Shown here piece by piece: positions 58,176-64,000 of a DNA stretch of 64,000 nucleotides. Origin of the DNA: Gamsiella multidivaricata (lineage: Eukaryota; Mortierellomycota; Mortierellomycetes; Mortierellales; Mortierellaceae); the NCBI RefSeq assembly GCF_025024155.1, contig NW_026251772.1, positions 1-64,000 of the forward strand. The letters are read 5' to 3'. The position numbers and the translations under genes were made by a program. Every line of letters begins with the position of its first letter. The stretch's first letter is position 1. Under the pieces are notes generated by a model. The model had not been told where the DNA came from, made no database searches, and saw only the letters and a program-made list of their open reading frames with translations.

Positions 58176-61100
58176 TCATTCCAGGATCAGCAGCTCGCCG
58201 ACACGACCCATAAACTCCTGAAGCGCAACACGGACATCTGTCCGTTCGACGCCCACTAACCGAATCGCCAATCGGAAGTAATCAGGCAACTCTTTTCGCA
58301 GCCCCTGGTACTTTCTCTTGTCCGCCTCTGCTGATGTTGCAGTTTGTTGACGACCTCCGTTGGCTTGACCCGTCGGCGAGGGCGATGTCGTGGGCGAAGA
58401 TCGCTTCGACAGCGAGGACGAAGGGGATGGACTACCAACCGATGTCACCATCACCGCATTAGGCCACCAGATTGGTGTCCTCTGCAGCTCGCGCAATACC
58501 ATGATCGTTAGCTGCGACTGGTTTACAATCACGTCCTTGGGGTACTTAGTAGGTTCGCTTAGCATGCCCAAGTACCTAGCCACGATCAGTTTTGATTCCT
58601 GTACCAGGGGCTCCAGAACTGCCTGAATCTCATCCTCTGCATCGTATCCTTCTCCATCTCCAAATTGACGGTAAAAGTCAAACAGGACCGACACATACGT
58701 CGTCAGCGCCAAATTCTCCTGCTTAAACATGTTGGGCATCTGCTGGATCTGTCCAGACTTGAAGAGATAGTGTCGGAGCTCGTAGTTGTCGTTGAACGAC
58801 CTCACGAACCTATAGGACTTACGGAGGCACTCCAACCACCGATGACGAAGTCCTGTTGGCATGCTGTGCAGGAACCGGGGCTTGGTCAATGGACCTGAAG
58901 CGGCTCCTTGCTGATCAGAAACCGATGCGCCCGAGAACGAAGACGAGCGAGCGCCAACAGCCGACTCGCGGTCGCCCTGCACCTGTTGAGGCTGGACCTG
59001 TGCTGGGTTCGATGGCGCAGAAACGTGGTGGGCAGCAAAAGGCGACGACGACGAAGGCCATAACGACAAGTCGATCAGAGCCATGTCCTTGACGAACGTA
59101 ATCGCCACTAGATGGATCGCGCACTTGGTCACTGTCTCCTGGAAGTCAAACTTGGGCGCTGGCGCTGAAGCGGTCGATGGTGTGCCCTCATTGACAGCGG
59201 CGCTTTCTGTGACCTGCGTACCGGGATTGGCGCCAGTATCTAGAACCATCACCTCGTGCGGCGTTGTCATCTCAAATATCGTCTCCAATGTCGATGTGAC
59301 GAGTTCCCATCGTTCATCGTCAAACATGGCGCCGTTCTTGATGACAAGCTGGCTCAGGCAAAAGATACCCATCTGTCCCAGGTTCTCACTCTTCTTGCTC
59401 ACCAACAGCGTGATGAGTTCGAGTAATCCCTTTAAGAAATCCGTCTGCGCATAGAAGACCTGGTGGTACTGACGAGAGTAGAGGTTGATCATCAGTCGAA
59501 GCGCCTGAATCCAGATAGTCGTTGTCAGGTCCCGTCTCTTGTAGTCAGGATCCTTGAGATCCTCAAAGATGGGCATCAACACCACGCGATAGATCTTGGA
59601 CCAATACTGCGATTCGAAAATCTCTCCAGAGCCGTTCAAGATCTCAAAGAGAGTCACTAGGGCTCTGGATCGGACATTGGGTAGTTCAGAATCGATCACA
59701 ACACGAGAGAGCCCGTACACGATAGGGAACCATTTCAAGAAGAACATGTCCTCATCCTCCTCATCGACTGCACTCTCTTTGGGCTGATTCTCTCCCGAAT
59801 GCTTCCCCTGCTGAGGTTGCTCTTCCTTGGCATCCGCTACAGCCCTAGCCTCTAACCAGAGTCCTCGAGCACATTTCTTAAGCAGGACCATGGCGCCGTT
59901 GACGATCTCTTCGTCATAGTTGAAACAAAACTCGACAAGGCAGTTGACGTAGTCGACAAAGCTCGTCTCAATCACTTCAAAACTGCTCTCATAAATCATT
60001 TGTACAATCCCGAAAGCATTCTCGACGAGAGCGCCGTTGCCGTGGGTCGCTGTCCTGCCAAAGACTCCAAACATGGGCTTCCATCCTGAACGAATATTGC
60101 TGGCGCGAGCCGTGATCATCTGTCGAAGACTCTGGATGATCAAATCGTGAATTGCTGCCGAAGGGTTATTCTTATAAATGTGTTCAAAGGGCCTCAGCAG
60201 TTCATTTTGTGTGTTGAAATGCGCCAGCTCATCTCGGGCCAAGAATTTCATCGCAAGTTGTCGTAAGGAATCGATCGCAAAAGTGGACACGTTTGCGTTC
60301 GAGCTGCAGCCAACGGCGTTAAAGTACGACTGGAGGATACGCCAGATCTGGGTCCATTCGAAACGAATACGGACCATGTTGTAGTCAGCTATAAAATCGC
60401 CGCAAACAAAATAACAAAGTATAAAATCGAAGTTGTCAGCATCTCCTTCAATGGAGTACAATATCGATGCCTTTGCGCGGGTCAAAAAGAAGGGAAGGGG
60501 TATGATCCATACCAATTTCAACGATTCGCTGAAGCATGTACATTCTAGGCGCGTTACGGGATCCCTCAACCTCATCCAAGGACACAGCACAGATGGACTT
60601 GAAAAGATGAACAATAGCATCTCCGCTCAATGAGGTGCTGTTGGCGAAAATCTTGTCGATCGCAATAATGGTGTCCTGGGACTGGAACTCGTTCATCATG
60701 GCAGATAGAGAAGTCTTTCGTCTGGACGAACTCTGAGGGATCTGCGAAGGTGTCGAATTGTTCGGGGAGTTACTCGAGGAGGTGTGCTGATAGTCAACTC
60801 CATTGAAGCCCTCGGTCGAAACCCTTCCTCCACGGGGGATCAGTTGCAGTTGCTCCATGGCGCTGATAGTTTTCAAGATCAAGGTCCAGTTATTTTCTAG
60901 ATACTCCCCCATGGTGTTGGCGACCTTCAACAGGGTGCGAATCGCCAGGACATTCTTGGGCTGCATCTCGCTCACGTGGTTCATCCCAGTCAGCTTGGCC
61001 AGTGACGAAATAAACGCATCGCGCTCGACTTCCATGTGAAAAATGCTGGCGATCCTGATGGCATTGGTCACCCCGCGCAAACAGAGATCAATGGCCTCGG

Positions 61101-64000
61101 CATTGATGGCTGCAAACTCGCGCGATTTGGGCTCAGTCTTTGAGGCAAAGATACTGGGGTCGATGGCCTCCTCGAACGCCAAACTGAGAGTTGCCATAGC
61201 TGGCCAGCAGGCCACGGCAAACATGGGCTTCACATGCTCTGCATGGGTCGCATTCCTCCAGACGGCTGTGCTCTTGACGCGTCCCTCGTTGCCGGTCAAG
61301 AGAGCGCGGGCATTCTTCTGCATCTGAGAGATAGCCATGTCGTACATCTCCTGACGTTGCTTGGTATTTCCAACTGGCGCAGCATTCGACTTGCTCGCCT
61401 CTCTGGCCTGTTCTTCCTCCAGCACGATCTCGTTAGTGGAGATGTTGTGGAAAATCTCGGCTAGGTACTCGTCAGGCAAGTTGCTGTTGTCATTGATTCC
61501 ACGGTTGTTCTTGATAAAGTCAGCGACGTCCATTCTGCGCTTGACGTTATCTGAGTGCTGATCCGTATTGAGCATAATGACCGAGAACGCAAGGGTATAG
61601 GCGGTATCAGCGTTCGCAAAGACCTTTGAGTTGGTGTCACAGTACCGGTCAGCAAACTTTTCCATCAGACGATCAATCTTTTGCGATTCTCCGGGAAGAC
61701 GGAAGGTCTGCAGGAACATGCGCAGAGCGTCCACAAATCCAACGCCAGTAAAGTCAAGACGATCCACAAATGCGTGCATGACCTTGATCGCCTTTTCATC
61801 TCCGTCACCAATGTATTCACCGATCGCAGCCTTGTCAAGACTGGGTGTCGTCATCAGGTATGCGGCGATAGACTGATAATCGTCCTGGACAAACCCTTGC
61901 TTGATCAAAAAGTCGAGACCCTTCAGGGGTTTGCTATTGAATAACCGGACTCCCTTCAAAAAAAGCTGCTTGCGTGTCATAATTTCCTCGAATTCGGCAG
62001 GATGATCGTCTCCCAAAGAGTCCGCAGATCCAACAGTGCTAACAGAAGTCGAAGACATGTTGGAGCTCGAGCTTTGCTGAGAACGCATAGACATGGCGAG
62101 CAATGGGTTCTTGGAGATGATGACTGGGTGCGACATCTTGTTATAAAGACCGGAAGGTGATTGAGCAAATCTAGGCGAAAGAGGTAGACCTCCTGGGGGG
62201 CTGTCAACGTTGACGGTATCTTGCTGCGGTGAGGCTGGTGCAGGGGTTATTCCCATTTCAGCAAATGTATCGCGGGTGTGTCCATTCGTGGATGCACTGG
62301 TAGCAGTGCTGACTGCTGCTGCAATCGCCTCTGGCAAGGGAAGGACTGCGCCGACATCCTTGGACCAATCCACCAGGGAATCCAGGACAGATACCATACA
62401 CCTCAGCCCTTGCACGGCCAGTCGACGGTCCTGAATCAATGTCCAGGCGTCCTTCTCGTTTAACAGCAGCTGCTTGCCCATCATGTTTCCAACTGTAGCC
62501 GAAGCATTGACCTTTCCTCGACCCTGGGCGATGCGCGACAGAGAGTTGACTATGTGCTCGAAGATGGACGCCATTGAAAAGTCGCAGTCAAAGTTGAGAT
62601 AGATGTCGACAAGAGATTGTGGGTTGGAGCATATCTTGTGCAATCCCTGCAAGACCATCTCCTTTTGTCGCATAGTGGCGTTCGACATATCCAGAAATTT
62701 AAGATAAAATTCGTTGAACAGCACCTCGACCTCGGCCTTCAATTGGGCTCGGTAATACTGGAGCAGAGTAAGGAACAGCGAGAGCGAAAACTCGAAGAGT
62801 GTCTCGTTGGCAGAGACGCCGTTCTGAGACAGGGAGACACAAAGATATTGTCGCACGGCGCCCACAAAGAGATTGTCCGACTGGAAAACAGGTCCAGAGT
62901 TGTTCATCATGGAGAGAATGAGCTCCAGGACAAGTGCACGGCCACGGATCGATAGTTCCTCCTGCTGTGCATTGTTGGGTGTGATGTCGGCCCTGAGCGA
63001 GAGTTTGCAGAGGAGCCGGAAGGTGAGATATGCATCCTGTCTAGATACGCGGCAGGCAGCAATTGCAGCCTCGTGGGGAGTAGGTTCCTTTAGCTTGTCG
63101 GGTTCTGGGGTAACGACTGTCGCGGCTGATGCGATAGAGGGAGTTCGCTCGAGAACAGGTGAAGAAGGAAGGGGGATGTCGCATGGTAACTTTTCGACCG
63201 CCTCTTGGGCATCCCGGTTCTGCATCTGGCTATGCTCCTGATCCTGGTTCTTTCCAGTCTCGGGTTGGGCTGTGGCGACTGTTGTCTCTTCCTCGTCCAA
63301 CTGCATCTCAATTCTTGTTTCCAACTCGGCTGCAGCGATGATGCGCTTCTCTAAAGTCTCCTCTTCTACACCTGGCGCCGGTCCAACGGGCGTTTCAGCT
63401 CCGTCCTCTGAAAGAGATTGCTCCTGAATAACGATCGAATGCTTCTTGAGTGTCTTTTCGAGATCCCTGAGACTGTGTGCGTCCGTTTCCATTTTTGAGA
63501 TGACGAGGTTCACCATCTGGGTCAGTCCTGCCTTGGCGGTGGCCTGCAGAATCGGAGACTTTGCCCAGCAGTACATATTGCAGCTGGTCTGGATAATTTT
63601 TAGGAGCGACGCGTGGTGAACGTGGCATGTTGACGATGTCACGATAGTCAAGAGAATCTGAGAATATCAGTTGAATAAAAAGAAAAGGAGACGTCGCGTT
63701 AGAATGAGATGAGGATCGGACACAGAGCGATGCACCATATGCGCCAGCTACTTTGGGTCGCTGTCATCATGTTTAATGTTTGAAGGCTCAATCAATACCT
63801 TTATGATTTGAAGCTGAACATTGTCGTCAATGGTTCCAGGACCGCGGTAGGTCATGCAGATCGTGTGGACAATCTCATCCAGCAACCGTGGAGGATCAGG
63901 ATAATGATCCGGACCGACTGTGTTTGCGCCGGGCAGGTTAGGGGCAAGGTGGTCGGTGGGATCTGAACAGTCGATATGGCTGAGGTCGTTCGTTTCGCTG
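58176..64000 (-). CDS. SEC7: Sec7/BIG family ARF guanine-nucleotide exchange factor (5' end beyond window)
   Basis: Activates ARF GTPases at the trans-Golgi. Exons seen: 64000-63799 (partial), 63657-60513 and 60388-58176, phases 0 and 1, at least 1,852 aa; the N-terminus is outside the window. The DCB region ends exon 1 (LLDEIVHTICMTYRGPG, QLQIIK) and continues ILLTIVTSSTCHVHHASLLK. The HUS domain includes the region before RKQLFLKGVRLFNSKPLKGL. The Sec7 domain shows IAAYLMTTPSLDKAAIGEYI, FLQTFRLPGESQKIDRLMEK with the catalytic Glu, and FSVIMLNTDQHSDNVKRRM. After it come HDS repeats, among them MYMLQRIVEI-ADYNMVRIRFEWTQIW across the second intron. Two disordered Ser/Pro-rich inserts lie before Sec7 and in the C-terminal part (GANPGTQVTESA). 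The long intact frame argues for good assembly quality here. Confidence 0.97.

Noticed and set aside
1..64000. CRISPR arrays, operons, rRNA genes, origins
   Set aside because: No regularly spaced repeats, polycistronic layout or rRNA sequence seen; the window is eukaryotic nuclear DNA.

Overview
The window looks like nuclear DNA of a filamentous fungus. Genes are dense, split by many short GT-AG introns (about 90-130 bp), and encode typical eukaryotic proteins: an inositol pyrophosphate kinase, Dopey, a Sec7/BIG ARF-GEF, an SPX-ankyrin-GDPD protein, mitochondrial IF3 and DNAJC9. A nicastrin gene, tail-rich permeases, Fanzor-type sequence and abundant truncated LINEs suggest an early-diverging lineage (Mucoromycota/Mortierellomycota is my guess from gene style; no marker here proves it).

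Layout: 1-1.8 kb holds poorly resolved minus-strand exons. 2.7-6.3 kb is VIP1 (+), convergent with mitochondrial IF3 (6.4-7.3 kb, -). A 265-bp divergent promoter region separates IF3 from nicastrin (7.6-10.5 kb, +). DNAJC9 (11.1-12.5 kb, +) is convergent with the 21-exon DOP1 gene (12.6-20.6 kb, -). A secreted Ala/Pro/Glu-rich protein (21.1-22.2 kb, -), a weak ORF, a tail-anchored protein (23.7-25.4 kb, +) and a hypothetical exon (25.5-26.1 kb, -) follow.

26.2-30.0 kb (-) is the most unusual locus: a decayed gene whose N-terminal half is a FEN1/XPG-type nuclease and whose C-terminal half is a Fanzor1/TnpB-type RuvC plus zinc-finger nuclease, with two hairpins just beyond the stop codon. Next come a small acidic/basic protein (31.3-32.1 kb, -), an APC-family permease with a long tail (32.3-35.6 kb, -) and a 1,111-residue protein with an MLKL-like helical-bundle domain and a Cys/His zinc module (36.5-40.1 kb, +).

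40.2-52.8 kb is accessory DNA: nested 5'-truncated LINEs with readable target-site duplications, two micro-insertions of only 20-30 bp plus a poly(A) tail, a tRNA-Ala(AGC) gene, a long-TIR element carrying a MULE-transposase C-terminus, a second MULE/SWIM remnant, another LINE insertion, and a hypothetical gene directly downstream of it. 52.9-58.0 kb is GDE1 (SPX-ankyrin-GDPD, +), convergent with a SEC7/BIG gene that runs off the right edge (58.2-64.0 kb, -).

Functional links: Vip1 makes inositol pyrophosphates, the ligands sensed by SPX domains such as that of the GDE1 protein; DOP1 and SEC7 both act at late Golgi/endosomal membranes. Exon coordinates were derived by hand from splice consensus, frame continuity and recognisable protein motifs; all multi-exon models close in frame.
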